DNA of 64,000 bases from an uncultured Sphingomonas sp. (lineage in GTDB: Bacteria > Pseudomonadota > Alphaproteobacteria > Sphingomonadales > Sphingomonadaceae): positions 1-64,000 of the forward strand of contig NZ_CAKZHV010000068.1 in NCBI RefSeq assembly GCF_936927845.1, given 5' to 3'. Positions 36,272-45,026 of the stretch are shown here, piece by piece; position 1 is the stretch's first letter; every line of letters starts with the position of its first letter. The notes below the pieces were generated by a model. It had not been told where the DNA came from, ran no database searches, and saw nothing but the letters and a program-made list of their open reading frames with translations. A program made the position numbers and the translations under genes.

Positions 36272-36309
36272 CGCGCTAGAACCGTTCGGCCCCGCGCGGG
36301 TTCATCGGC

Positions 36310-37368
36310 TCACGCGCGGTGGAGCGTGAAGCGCGTCATTTCCGATGAGCGCCCCAGCCGGAGCGCGAAGCCCGGCCACAACCCGGTGCCGTTGCTGACG
36401 TACAGCGTCATGTCGCCGACTTGGTAGGCGCCCGATACGAAGCCGCCGTTCGCAGGCTCCAGCAGCTTCGCCATGCCGGCGATCATCCCGCCGTGCGTGT
36501 GCCCCGACAATTGCAGCGCCACGCCCTTGGTCGCCGCCGCCCGCGCATTGCGGGGTTGATGGTCGAGCAGCACGATCGGCGCACCGGCGGGAGCGCCGGC
36601 GAGGGCGGCGGTGAGGTCGGGGCCCGCCTGTCCGGCGCTGCGCGCCGAGGCGTCGGTCACGCCCGCGATCACCAGCGCCGCGTCGCCACGCCGCAGCACG
36701 ACATGGGCGTTCGGCATCATGCCGATGCCGAGCCCGCTCAGGTGGCGCATCCATTCGGCATAGTTGAATAAATATTCGTGGTTGCCCGGCACCGCCCAGA
36801 CGCCGTCCGGCGCGCGCAGATCCGCGAGCGGCGCCACGTCTGCGCGCCGCATCGCGACCGAGCCATCGATGAAGTCACCCGTCACCACGATAGCATCCGC
36901 CCCCGCCGCGTTGGCACGTGCGACCACCGCGTCCCCCCAGCGTGCGGTGAACAGCCGGCTGAGATGCAGGTCGGTCAATTGCAGCAGTCGATAGCCCTCT
37001 AACGCGGGCGGCAGTCCGGGGATCGCGACCGCTACGTCCTTTACCGGCGGCACCCGCGCCGCGTTCGCCACGCCGACAGCCGCGAGCAATCCCGCGAGCC
37101 CGGCAGCCGCGTAGCGCGCCGCATTGGGAACGCCGCCGCGCCCGACCAGCCAGCCGAGCAGCGCGACCACGTCGAGCGCGACTTGGAACACCGCGAGCAG
37201 CAGGATGGCGCCGAACGCCCAGTTGAAGATCAGCACGGCGGCGCGCGGAAACTCGGGCGCGAATACCGAGCCTGACGAGAAGCGGCTCCACAGGTGGAAT
37301 TGCGACGCCGCGAGCAGCAGCACGACGCCGACGAGCTTCACCCAGCCGGGGATCGACAGCGGCAGCAA
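36310..37368 (-). CDS. membrane-anchored calcineurin-like metallophosphoesterase
   Basis: The C-terminal part (about residues 125-350) has the phosphoesterase motifs LTDLHLS, VVTGDFIDG, VPGNHEY, LLDHQP and SGHTHGG. The N-terminal part has three or four membrane helices, like YaeI/YkuE-type proteins. The coordinates use a TTG at 37368 as a conservative start. The frame stays open and hydrophobic upstream (IFHLFFSLPSLLVIARW) to an ATC at 37419 that has GAGGAG seven bases before it, so the true start may be that non-standard codon. Possible roles are cleavage of phospholipid or UDP-sugar phosphates; none is certain. Confidence 0.85.
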   Translation of the reverse strand: MLPLSIPGWVKLVGVVLLLAASQFHLWSRFSSGSVFAPEFPRAAVLIFNWAFGAILLLAVFQVALDVVALLGWLVGRGGVPNAARYAAAGLAGLLAAVGVANAARVPPVKDVAVAIPGLPPALEGYRLLQLTDLHLSRLFTARWGDAVVARANAAGADAIVVTGDFIDGSVAMRRADVAPLADLRAPDGVWAVPGNHEYLFNYAEWMRHLSGLGIGMMPNAHVVLRRGDAALVIAGVTDASARSAGQAGPDLTAALAGAPAGAPIVLLDHQPRNARAAATKGVALQLSGHTHGGMIAGMAKLLEPANGGFVSGAYQVGDMTLYVSNGTGLWPGFALRLGRSSEMTRFTLHRA

Positions 37369-37469
37369 CCACCGCGCGATGACGAGCAGGCTGGGTAGCG
37401 AGAAGAACAGGTGAAAGATGGCGTCACTCCTCGCGCAACGATGGCGCCACGATCACCGGCTGGAGTTGA

Positions 37470-37754
37470 TCAGCCGCAGGTCAGCCGGACCACGCGGCCG
37501 CTCGCATCCGTTTCGATGTTGAGCCGATCGGCGCGGTAATCCATCGTCAGCATGTCGTCCGTTGCGTAGCGGCGGACGATGCGCGCGCCGCTCAGCCGCA
37601 ATGCCTCGGCTTCAACCGCGTCGGCCGGCTGCCCAACAAGATGTTGCACCGGCTCGGCCTTGCACCCGCCCGTCGCCGGGATCGCGACCGGCGCGTTCCG
37701 CGGCGCGCAGCCGCCCAGCACCGCCGCGGCGATCAGCGTTCCCCCGCGGATCAT
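37470..37754 (-). CDS. I78 family peptidase inhibitor, putative lipoprotein
   Basis: The 94-residue protein has a signal with lipobox VLGGC, then a short linker and an I78 inhibitor domain. Its marks are GGCKAEPVQHLVGQPA, an SGARIVRRY strand and a TMDYRADRLNIETD strand, ending LTCG. The two cysteines probably form the family disulfide. It would inhibit serine proteases in the periplasm. Its ATG overlaps the stop of the RNase D gene by four bases, so it is translated from the same message. Confidence 0.85.
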   Translation of the reverse strand: MIRGGTLIAAAVLGGCAPRNAPVAIPATGGCKAEPVQHLVGQPADAVEAEALRLSGARIVRRYATDDMLTMDYRADRLNIETDASGRVVRLTCG

Positions 37755-38923
37755 TCCGCTTCGGCCCGCGTCATCTTCAGCCGTCCGCCGGTCACCGCGA
37801 ACGCCATGCGTCCCTCGACCAGGTCGAGCGCGTCACGGCCGAATTGGTCGAAGCGCCAACCTTCCAGGATCGACAGACCGCTGCGCACCCCGGCCGCGAG
37901 TGCTTCGAGATCGTCCGAGCGCGCGAGCAACCGCGGCGCCACGTCGATGTCGCGCGCGCGGATCTTGAGCAGCAATTTCAGCAGGTCGGCAACCAGCACG
38001 CCATCCTTGCCAAGCCCGGGTTTGCGATCGTCGCGCGCCGGCATCTCGTCGGCCGGAAGCCGTCGGGCATGCTCGATCGCCGCCATCAACCGCGCGCCGA
38101 TCTCGTTCGAGGCCCAGGTCTGCGACAAGCCGCGCACCTTGGCGAGGTCGGCTTGCCGACGCGGGGGGTGGCCGGCGAGGTCGCCCAGCGTCTCGTCCTT
38201 GACGATGCGCCCACGCGGCAGGTCCTTGCCCTGCGCCTCCAGCTCGCGCCAGCGCGCGATCGCCTTCAACCGGCCGAGCACGTCGGCCTTGCGGCTCGAC
38301 ACGCGCACGCGCTTCCACGCGACGTCGGGATCGTTGGCGTAATTGGCGGGATCGGCCAGCCGCTCCATCTCCTGGTCGAGCCAGGCACCGCGCCCGGTCT
38401 TCTTCAACCGTTCGAGCATCTTCGGGAAGATGCGCGACAGATGCGTCACGTCGCCGATCGCGTAATCGACCTGGCGGTCGTCGAGCGGGCGCCTGGACCA
38501 GTCGGTGAAGCGCGCGCCCTTGTCGACCTGGATGCCGAGCCAGCTGTCGACCAGGTTCGAGTAGCCGATCTGTTCACCCTGGCCGAGTGCCATCGCCGCG
38601 ACCTGCGTGTCGAACAGCGGATGCGGGGTGCGGCCGGTCAGGTTGTAGATGATCTCGATGTCCTGCCCGCCGGCGTGGAAGACCTTGAGCACGTCCTCAT
38701 TCTCGGTCAGCAGCTCCAGCAGCGGCGTCATGTCGAGCCCCGGCGCCTTGGGGTCGATCGCGGCGGCTTCCTCGCTGTCCGCGATCTGGATCAGGCAGAG
38801 CTCGGGATAATAGGTGCTCTCGCGCATGAATTCGGTGTCGACCGTCACGAAGGGCGCATCGGCGAGGCGGGCGCACAGATTGGCGAGCGTCGCGCTGTCG
38901 GTAATCAGGGGGTGAACGTGCAT
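37751..38923 (-). CDS. rnd: ribonuclease D
   Basis: The 390-residue protein has a DEDDy exonuclease domain with VDTEFMRESTYYP, the FHAGGQDIEII block and VDYAIGDVTHL. An HRDC domain follows (about residues 205-290, WRELEAQGKDLPRGRIVKDE), then a second helical HRDC-like part. It trims the 3' ends of tRNA precursors. The start ATG 38923 is chosen over an open upstream extension that crosses the promoter region shared with aspS. It heads a two-gene unit with the I78 inhibitor and is divergent from aspS. Confidence 0.92.
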   Translation of the reverse strand: MHVHPLITDSATLANLCARLADAPFVTVDTEFMRESTYYPELCLIQIADSEEAAAIDPKAPGLDMTPLLELLTENEDVLKVFHAGGQDIEIIYNLTGRTPHPLFDTQVAAMALGQGEQIGYSNLVDSWLGIQVDKGARFTDWSRRPLDDRQVDYAIGDVTHLSRIFPKMLERLKKTGRGAWLDQEMERLADPANYANDPDVAWKRVRVSSRKADVLGRLKAIARWRELEAQGKDLPRGRIVKDETLGDLAGHPPRRQADLAKVRGLSQTWASNEIGARLMAAIEHARRLPADEMPARDDRKPGLGKDGVLVADLLKLLLKIRARDIDVAPRLLARSDDLEALAAGVRSGLSILEGWRFDQFGRDALDLVEGRMAFAVTGGRLKMTRAEAE

Positions 38924-39069
38924 AAGCCGCGCGTCATAGCGGGGCGGCGCGTGCTTGACAAAGCGTGGTTGGAAGGGGAGGGCGCGCGGGTTCCCGGCCG
39001 GGTATGACAGGTACCCGACGGCTGCCACCAATCCCGGTTTCGCCGGGGTGACGATCAAGAGACCCGCTC

Positions 39070-40893
39070 ATGCACGCCTATCGCTCGCACACCTGCGCCC
39101 AACTGACCGCCGACAATGACGGCGACACCGTTCGCCTGTCGGGTTGGGTGCATCGCAAGCGTGACCATGGCGGCGTGCTGTTCGTCGACCTGCGCGACCA
39201 TTACGGCATCACGCAGATCGTGGCGGACACCGACAGCCCGGCGCTGGCGCTGCTGGACTCGCTGCGGGTCGAGTCGGTGGTGACGATCGATGGCAACGTG
39301 AAGCGCCGTTCGGAGGCGACCGTGAACCCCAATCTCGCGACCGGCGAGATCGAGGTCTACGCGCGCGCCGCGACCGTGCAGAGCCACGCGGCCGAACTGC
39401 CGATGCCCGTCTTCGGCGACGCCGAATACCCGGAAGAAATTCGGTTGCGGAACCGCTTCCTCGATCTGCGCCGCGAAAAGCTGCACGCGAACATCATGCT
39501 GCGCTCGAGCGTGATCGCCTCGATCCGACGCCGCATGGTCGACCAGGGCTTCACCGAGTTCCAGACCCCGATCCTGACCGCGTCGTCGCCCGAGGGCGCG
39601 CGAGACTATCTCGTTCCCAGTCGCGTTCATCCCGGCAAGTTCTACGCGCTGCCCCAAGCCCCGCAGATGTTCAAGCAGTTGCTGATGGTCGCGGGCTTCG
39701 ACCGTTATTTCCAGATAGCGCCGTGCTTCCGCGACGAGGACGCGCGTGCCGACCGGAGCCCGGGCGAGTTCTACCAGCTCGATTTCGAGATGAGCTACGT
39801 CACGCAGGAGGACGTGTTCCAGGCGATCGAGCCCGTACTCCACGGCGTGTTCGAGGAGTTCGCGAATTGGCAGGGCAAGGGGCGGACCGTCTCCGCGCTG
39901 CCGTTCAAGCGTATCCCGTACCGCGAATCGATGCTGAAATACGGCAACGACAAGCCTGACCTGCGCAACCCGCTGATCATTGCGGACGTGAGCGACCAGT
40001 TCGTCGGCTCGGGCTTCGGCCGCTTCGCCTCGATCGTCGAGGCCGGCGACGTGGTGCGCGCGATTCCCGCGCCCGGTACGCACGAGAAGAGCCGCAAGTT
40101 CTTCGACGACATGAACGCCTGGGCGCAGGGCGAGGGCTTTGCCGGGCTCGGCTACGCCACGCGCAAGAACGGCGAATGGGGTGGGCCGATCGCCAAGAAC
40201 CACGGCGAGGACAAGATGTCGGCGATGGCCGACGCGCTCGGCCTTGGTCCGAATGACGGACTGTTCTTCGCCGCGGGCAAGGAAGCGCAGGCAGCGAAGC
40301 TCGCCGGGTTGGCGCGCACCCGCGTCGCCGACCAGCTCGGGCTGATCGACCAGAACCGGTTCGAGTTCTGCTGGATCGTCGACTTCCCGATGTTCGAATA
40401 TGACGAGGACAACAAGAAGGTCGATTTCAGCCACAACCCCTTCTCGATGCCGCAGGGCGAAATGGAGGCGCTGGAGAGCAAGGACCCGCTCGACATCCTC
40501 GCCTATCAGTACGACATCGTCTGCAACGGTGTTGAGCTGTCGTCGGGCGCGATCCGCAACCACAAGCCCGAGATCATGTACAAGGCGTTCGAGATCGCCG
40601 GTTACACGCAGGCCGACGTCGATACGAACTTCGCCGGCATGATCAATGCGTTCAAATATGGTGCGCCGCCCCATGGCGGTTCCGCACCGGGCATCGACCG
40701 CATCGTCATGCTGCTGGCGGATGAGCCGAACATCCGCGAGGTCATCGTGTTCCCGATGACGCAGAAGGCGGAGGACTTGATGATGGGCGCGCCGAGCTTC
40801 GTCTCCGCCAAGCAGCTGCGCGAACTCAACATCCGCGTCACCGGCGACGGCCCAAAGGACATCGACGAGGCGGTCAGCAAGCGCGCGGGCTGA
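39070..40893 (+). CDS. aspS: aspartyl-tRNA synthetase, probably non-discriminating
   Basis: The 607-residue class II synthetase has an anticodon-binding OB fold (residues 1-110), motif 2 FRDEDARADRSPGEFYQLDFE, a GAD insertion and motif 3 GGSAPGIDRIVML. It charges tRNA-Asp. His33 in RKRDHGG, and Ala rather than Lys at the second specificity position (S-E-A-T), fit the non-discriminating bacterial type that also makes Asp-tRNA-Asn for GatCAB. This reading rests on remembered family rules. It is divergent from rnd. The start lies 146 bp from the rnd start. Confidence 0.95.
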   Translation: MHAYRSHTCAQLTADNDGDTVRLSGWVHRKRDHGGVLFVDLRDHYGITQIVADTDSPALALLDSLRVESVVTIDGNVKRRSEATVNPNLATGEIEVYARAATVQSHAAELPMPVFGDAEYPEEIRLRNRFLDLRREKLHANIMLRSSVIASIRRRMVDQGFTEFQTPILTASSPEGARDYLVPSRVHPGKFYALPQAPQMFKQLLMVAGFDRYFQIAPCFRDEDARADRSPGEFYQLDFEMSYVTQEDVFQAIEPVLHGVFEEFANWQGKGRTVSALPFKRIPYRESMLKYGNDKPDLRNPLIIADVSDQFVGSGFGRFASIVEAGDVVRAIPAPGTHEKSRKFFDDMNAWAQGEGFAGLGYATRKNGEWGGPIAKNHGEDKMSAMADALGLGPNDGLFFAAGKEAQAAKLAGLARTRVADQLGLIDQNRFEFCWIVDFPMFEYDEDNKKVDFSHNPFSMPQGEMEALESKDPLDILAYQYDIVCNGVELSSGAIRNHKPEIMYKAFEIAGYTQADVDTNFAGMINAFKYGAPPHGGSAPGIDRIVMLLADEPNIREVIVFPMTQKAEDLMMGAPSFVSAKQLRELNIRVTGDGPKDIDEAVSKRAG

Positions 40894-40924
40894 TCCGATC
40901 GCGCTTGGAATAATAGGCGATGGC

Positions 40925-40980
40925 GAGGGGCTGGCACCCCCTCGTTAACCATGCCAGAAGCCCCGCCTGATAAGGCGGGG
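40925..40980 (+). promoter_or_regulatory. two hairpins between aspS and the permease gene
   Basis: The first hairpin pairs GAGGGG with CCCCTC around 40925-40943 and may end the aspS transcript. The second is perfect: CCCCGCC (40961-40967), loop TGATAA, GGCGGGG (40974-40980). Its 3' arm is also the only ribosome-site candidate for the permease ATG at 40985, so it could hide the site and limit translation. Confidence 0.5.
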
Positions 40981-40984
40981 GACG

Positions 40985-42400
40985 ATGCCACAACCAGATA
41001 CCGGAACGCCGGCGGCGGCGCCGTCGCGGGCGCCTGATGCGGCGCCGACGCCGCTCGCGCGCAGCCTGGGCGTCGCGGGCGTGTTGTTCCTGACACTGTC
41101 GGTGACGACGCCCGCCTCGTCGGTGTTCGTGATCGTCCCGGGCATGTTGCAGGTCGCGGGGACGGGCGCGATCTGGGCGACGCTGATCGCGGCACTGGTG
41201 TGCGTCGCCACCGCCTACATCTACGCCGAGCTGTCGTCGGCGTGGCCGGTCGCTGGCGGCGAGTATGTGATGGTCGCGCACACGCTGGGTCCGCTCGCCG
41301 GGTTCGTGATGCTCGGTATCAACGTGTTCAACAATTTGATCTTTCTGCCGGTCGCCGGGCTCGGCATCCGCGAGGTGCTGGTCGGCGTATTGCCCGCGCT
41401 GCCGCAGGTGCCGACCGCGATTGCCGTGGTCGGCGCGTGCACGTTGATCGGATTGCTCAACATCCGCGTCAACGCGCTCGTTACCGGGCTTTTCTTGGCT
41501 GTCGAGGTGATGGCGCTGCTTGCGGTGACGGCGCTTGGGCTGGTCGATGTCCAGCGCAACCCGCTCGAATTCCTCACTTACCCCGAGATGGCCGCGGGGC
41601 AGGGGCTCGCGCCCGCATCGCTGACCTCGATCGGCGTTGCTGCTTCGATCGCGATCTTCGCCTTCAACGGTTACGGTGCGGCGGTGTATTTCGGTGAGGA
41701 AATGCTCGAGGCGCCGCAGCGGATCGCGCGCTCGATCATGCTCGCGCTCGTCTTCACGCTCGCGCTCGAAGGACTGCCGCTCCTCGCGGCGTTGATGGGC
41801 GCGGTCGACCTGCGCGCGATCCTCGCCTCGTCCAACCCGTTCGGCGATCTCGTCACCGCGATGGCGGGGGAGCGCGCGGGGCAGGCGATGGCGCTGGGTG
41901 TCGCGCTCGCGATCGTCAATGCGATCATCGCCTGGGTGCTCGCCTGCGCGCGCTTCTTCTACGGTACAGCCCGCGATGGATCGTGGGGGCGGCCGTTCGA
42001 TCGCTGGATGACCGCGATCCACCCGCGCTGGGGCTCGCCGCATCTCGGCACGCTGATCGTCGGCGGCGTCGGCATGGCCTTGTGCTTCCTGCCGTTGCGC
42101 CTGCTGGAGGTGTGGAGCGGGGCGGGGCTGATCGCGATCTACGCCGGGATTGCGGTCGCGGCGATGATCGGGCGACACTCGGGCGCGTCGCGTCACGCGA
42201 CCTATCGCATGCCGCTCTACCCGCTGGCGCCGATTGTGACGCTGATCGCGCTCGCGCTGATCGCGGTGGCGACGTGGCAGGACGTGGAGGAGGGGCGACC
42301 CGCGATCGTCGCGACGATCATCCAGATCGTCATCGCCGCGGGCTATTACCTGCTCGTGCTCCGGCGGCGGCGCTGGCAGGCGGTGGTGCCGACCGCCTGA
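40985..42400 (+). CDS. APC family amino-acid permease
   Basis: The 471-residue protein has about twelve membrane helices. The N-terminal part has VLFLTLSVTTPASSVFVIVP and TAYIYAELSSAWPVAGGEYV, the latter close to the APC consensus for helices 2-3. AFNGYGAAVYFGEEM marks helix 6. It should import an amino acid or related amine. The substrate is not evident. The start ATG 40985 has a G-rich ribosome site that lies in a hairpin. It is downstream of aspS but separated by a likely terminator. Confidence 0.88.
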   Translation: MPQPDTGTPAAAPSRAPDAAPTPLARSLGVAGVLFLTLSVTTPASSVFVIVPGMLQVAGTGAIWATLIAALVCVATAYIYAELSSAWPVAGGEYVMVAHTLGPLAGFVMLGINVFNNLIFLPVAGLGIREVLVGVLPALPQVPTAIAVVGACTLIGLLNIRVNALVTGLFLAVEVMALLAVTALGLVDVQRNPLEFLTYPEMAAGQGLAPASLTSIGVAASIAIFAFNGYGAAVYFGEEMLEAPQRIARSIMLALVFTLALEGLPLLAALMGAVDLRAILASSNPFGDLVTAMAGERAGQAMALGVALAIVNAIIAWVLACARFFYGTARDGSWGRPFDRWMTAIHPRWGSPHLGTLIVGGVGMALCFLPLRLLEVWSGAGLIAIYAGIAVAAMIGRHSGASRHATYRMPLYPLAPIVTLIALALIAVATWQDVEEGRPAIVATIIQIVIAAGYYLLVLRRRRWQAVVPTA

Positions 42401-42436
42401 AAGGCAGCCGGCACCAGATAGTATTCGGGTATAACC

Positions 42437-43072
42437 TTACGCGGGCTCGAACGCACCCTCGCCGTCCTGCATCACGCGCAGCTCGCCGTGCGCGATGCCG
42501 AACCAGGCGCCGCGCAGCTTGAGCTCGCCCGCGTCCTCGCGTTCCTTGACGAACGGGAAGGTACGCAGGTTCTTGATCGAGGAGCGGATGCCCTCCCACT
42601 CGATCGCGGTCTGCGCCTCGGGGCCGGTGCCCTTCTCAGCCACGACCTTCTCGCGCGCCTCGTCGAGCAGGCTGATCCAGTCGGCGACGAAGCCGCCCGC
42701 ACCCTTCTCGGCGTCCTTGAACCCCTGCGACAGCGCGGCCGCGCAGCCGCCGCACGAGGCGTGGCCCATGATCAGGATTTCGCCGACCTTCAACTGCGTC
42801 ACCGCGAATTCGAGTGCCGCCGACACGCCGTGGTAGCCGCCGCCGGTTTCGAACGGGGGCACGAGATTGGCGACGTTGCGGATGACGAACAGCTCGCCGG
42901 GCTTTGCATCAAAGATCTGCGTCGGATCGACGCGACTATCGGAGCAGGCGATGATCAGCACGCGCGGCTTCTGTCCCTTGGACAGCGTTTCCCACTCGGC
43001 CTTCTCCTTTTCCCAATCCTCGCTGCGGAAGCGGTGGTAACCCTCAATCAGGCCGGCAACATCCCTTGGCAT
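42437..43072 (-). CDS. beta-class carbonic anhydrase
   Basis: The 211-residue protein has the zinc ligands and catalytic dyad of beta carbonic anhydrases: ACSDSRVDP near residue 43, and GHASCGGCAAAL about 58 residues later. GELFVIRNVANLVPP lies between them. It interconverts carbon dioxide and bicarbonate in the cytoplasm, supplying bicarbonate to carboxylases. It has its own promoter region, shared divergently with lipA over 51 bp. Confidence 0.95.
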   Translation of the reverse strand: MPRDVAGLIEGYHRFRSEDWEKEKAEWETLSKGQKPRVLIIACSDSRVDPTQIFDAKPGELFVIRNVANLVPPFETGGGYHGVSAALEFAVTQLKVGEILIMGHASCGGCAAALSQGFKDAEKGAGGFVADWISLLDEAREKVVAEKGTGPEAQTAIEWEGIRSSIKNLRTFPFVKEREDAGELKLRGAWFGIAHGELRVMQDGEGAFEPA

Positions 43073-43123
43073 TCTAAAGCTCCTACGTTGTTTAAGAGGT
43101 CAGACGACGCTATCTCGCGCCGC

Positions 43124-44056
43124 ATGAACGACACGAACTCGCTTCTGGCTCCCGCCCCGGCTGCGGCGCGCGCGCGCAAGCCCGACTGGATCCGCGTCAA
43201 GGCGCCGACCTCGACCGGGTTCGCCGAAACCAAGCAATTGATGCGGCGCCTGAACCTCGCCACCGTGTGCGAGGAGGCCGCTTGCCCGAACATCGGTGAG
43301 TGCTGGACCAAGAAGCATGCAACCGTGATGATCCTGGGCGACACGTGCACGCGCGCGTGCGCCTTCTGCAACGTCAAGACCGGCATGCCGCGCGCGGTCG
43401 ATCCGCTCGAGCCCGAGCATGTCGCCGTGGCGGCGGCCGAGATGGGGTTGCAGCATATCGTCATCACCTCGGTCGATCGCGACGATTTGCCCGATGGCGG
43501 CGCGTCGCAGTTCGTGAAGGTGATCCAGGCTCTCCGCCGCAACACGCCGTCGACGACGATCGAAATCCTGACACCCGACTTCCGCAACAAGGCGCAGGCC
43601 GCGGTCGAGTCAATCGTCGAGGCGCGGCCAGACGTGTATAATCACAATCTGGAAACCGTACCCCGGCTCTACCCGACGATCCGACCCGGTGCGCGCTACT
43701 ACGCGTCGCTCCGCCTGCTGGAGAGCGTGAAGCGGCACGATCCATCGATCTTCACCAAGTCGGGCGTGATGATGGGGTTGGGCGAGGAGCGGCTGGAGGT
43801 CCATCAGGTGATGGACGACATGCGCTCCGCCGACATCGATTTCCTGACGATGGGCCAGTATCTGCAACCCACGCCGCGACATGCCAAGGTCGCCGATTTC
43901 GTGACGCCCAAGGCGTTCGACGCTTACGCCGCGATCGCGCGCGCGAAGGGTTTCCTGCTCGTCGCCTCGTCGCCGCTGACGCGGTCGAGCTATCACGCGG
44001 GCGACGATTTCGCGAAGCTGCGCGCCGCGCGCGAGGCGAAACTGGCCCGCGCCTGA
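43124..44056 (+). CDS. lipA: lipoyl synthase
   Basis: The 310-residue radical SAM enzyme has the auxiliary cluster motif EEAACPNIGECW and the radical SAM motif CTRACAFCNV, followed by ILTPDFRN and FTKSGVMMGLGE. The C-terminal RSSYHAG holds the conserved serine. It inserts two sulfurs into octanoyl chains on E2 and H proteins. The start is ATG 43124; the longer open frame through the carbonic anhydrase gene is spurious. The stop overlaps the next gene by TGATG. Confidence 0.96.
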   Translation: MNDTNSLLAPAPAAARARKPDWIRVKAPTSTGFAETKQLMRRLNLATVCEEAACPNIGECWTKKHATVMILGDTCTRACAFCNVKTGMPRAVDPLEPEHVAVAAAEMGLQHIVITSVDRDDLPDGGASQFVKVIQALRRNTPSTTIEILTPDFRNKAQAAVESIVEARPDVYNHNLETVPRLYPTIRPGARYYASLRLLESVKRHDPSIFTKSGVMMGLGEERLEVHQVMDDMRSADIDFLTMGQYLQPTPRHAKVADFVTPKAFDAYAAIARAKGFLLVASSPLTRSSYHAGDDFAKLRAAREAKLARA

Positions 44057-44538
44057 TGCCCAAGCATTCTGAAACGCGCGCGCTACCGTACACGCCGGAG
44101 CAGATGTTCGACATGGTGGCGGACGTGCGCCGCTACCCCGAATTTCTGCCCTGGGTGACGGCGATGCGCGTGCGGCAGGACAGCGACACCGAGACGGTGG
44201 CCGACATGATCGTCGGCTTCAAGGGCCTGCGCGAGACGTTCACCTCGAAGGTGAAGAAGCAGCGGCGCGAGACGATCCACGTCGAATATGTCGATGGACC
44301 GCTCAAATACCTCTACAACGACTGGCGCTTTCGCGACGACGGTAAGGGCGGCTGTCTCGTCGACTTCTCGGTCGACTTCGCGTTCAAGAATCGCATGTTC
44401 GAGATGCTGGCGGGGCAGGTGTTCTCGGTGGCGCTTCGCCGCATGATTGGTGCGTTCGAGACGCGCGCGGCGGTGCTCTATTCCGCCTCGACCGCGGGGC
44501 CGGGCAGCAGCAGTTCGAGCGCGCACAGCGCGGCTTGA
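44056..44538 (+). CDS. RatA/Coq10-like START-domain protein
   Basis: The 160-residue protein is a polyketide-cyclase/START-fold protein of the Coq10/RatA type. Its marks are YTPEQMFDMVADVRRYPEFLPW, MIVGFKGLRETFTSKV and VDGPLKYLYNDWRF. In Alphaproteobacteria such proteins are likely to bind quinones or lipids; the E. coli homologue is called a toxin that blocks ribosome assembly. The gene is translationally coupled to lipA. Its last 61 bp, coding a Ser/Gly-rich tail, overlap the convergent cinA gene antisense. Confidence 0.85.
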   Translation: MPKHSETRALPYTPEQMFDMVADVRRYPEFLPWVTAMRVRQDSDTETVADMIVGFKGLRETFTSKVKKQRRETIHVEYVDGPLKYLYNDWRFRDDGKGGCLVDFSVDFAFKNRMFEMLAGQVFSVALRRMIGAFETRAAVLYSASTAGPGSSSSSAHSAA

Positions 44539-45026
44539 AGCCGAACCCCGCCGCGGCCAATATCGCCGAAGTTCTTGCGATCGGCGATAATGTCGGCCGG
44601 GTCGCCGTGCCGCTCCGCGCGCGCGAAGACCACAGTGCCGACCGGTTTTTTCTCGCTGCCGCCACCGGGCCCTGCAACGCCGGTGATCGCGACCACGACG
44701 TCCGCGCCCGATTTGGCGAGCGCGCCCTGCGCCATGCTCCACGCGGTCGCGATCGAGACCGCGCCGAACGTGTCGAGCACGTCGCGGCTGACGCCCAGCA
44801 TCGCGATCTTCGCCTCGTTGGCGTAGGTGACGAACCCGGCCTCGAGCACCGCGGACGATCCCGCCACCTCGGTCAGCGCGGCGCAGACGAGCCCGCCGGT
44901 GCAGCTTTCCGCCACCGCGACGCGGCGCTTCGCGGCGATATTCTCCGCCACGACGCGGCGCGCCGCCTCGAGCAGTTCGACCGGTAGCACGCTGTCGCTC
45001 GCCCCTTCGCCCGCATTCTCGCTCAT
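44478..45026 (-). CDS. CinA C-terminal domain nicotinamide-nucleotide amidase
   Basis: The 182-residue protein is the PncC/CinA-C domain alone. Its marks are VAVAESCTGGLVCAALT (active-site Ser), GFVTYANEAKIAMLGV, ATAWSMAQGALAKSGADVVVAITG and a GPGGGS loop. It should deamidate nicotinamide mononucleotide for NAD recycling. Its start overlaps the upstream secreted-protein gene by ATGA. The 3' end overlaps the RatA-like gene on the other strand by 61 bp. Confidence 0.92.
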   Translation of the reverse strand: MSENAGEGASDSVLPVELLEAARRVVAENIAAKRRVAVAESCTGGLVCAALTEVAGSSAVLEAGFVTYANEAKIAMLGVSRDVLDTFGAVSIATAWSMAQGALAKSGADVVVAITGVAGPGGGSEKKPVGTVVFARAERHGDPADIIADRKNFGDIGRGGVRLQAALCALELLLPGPAVEAE

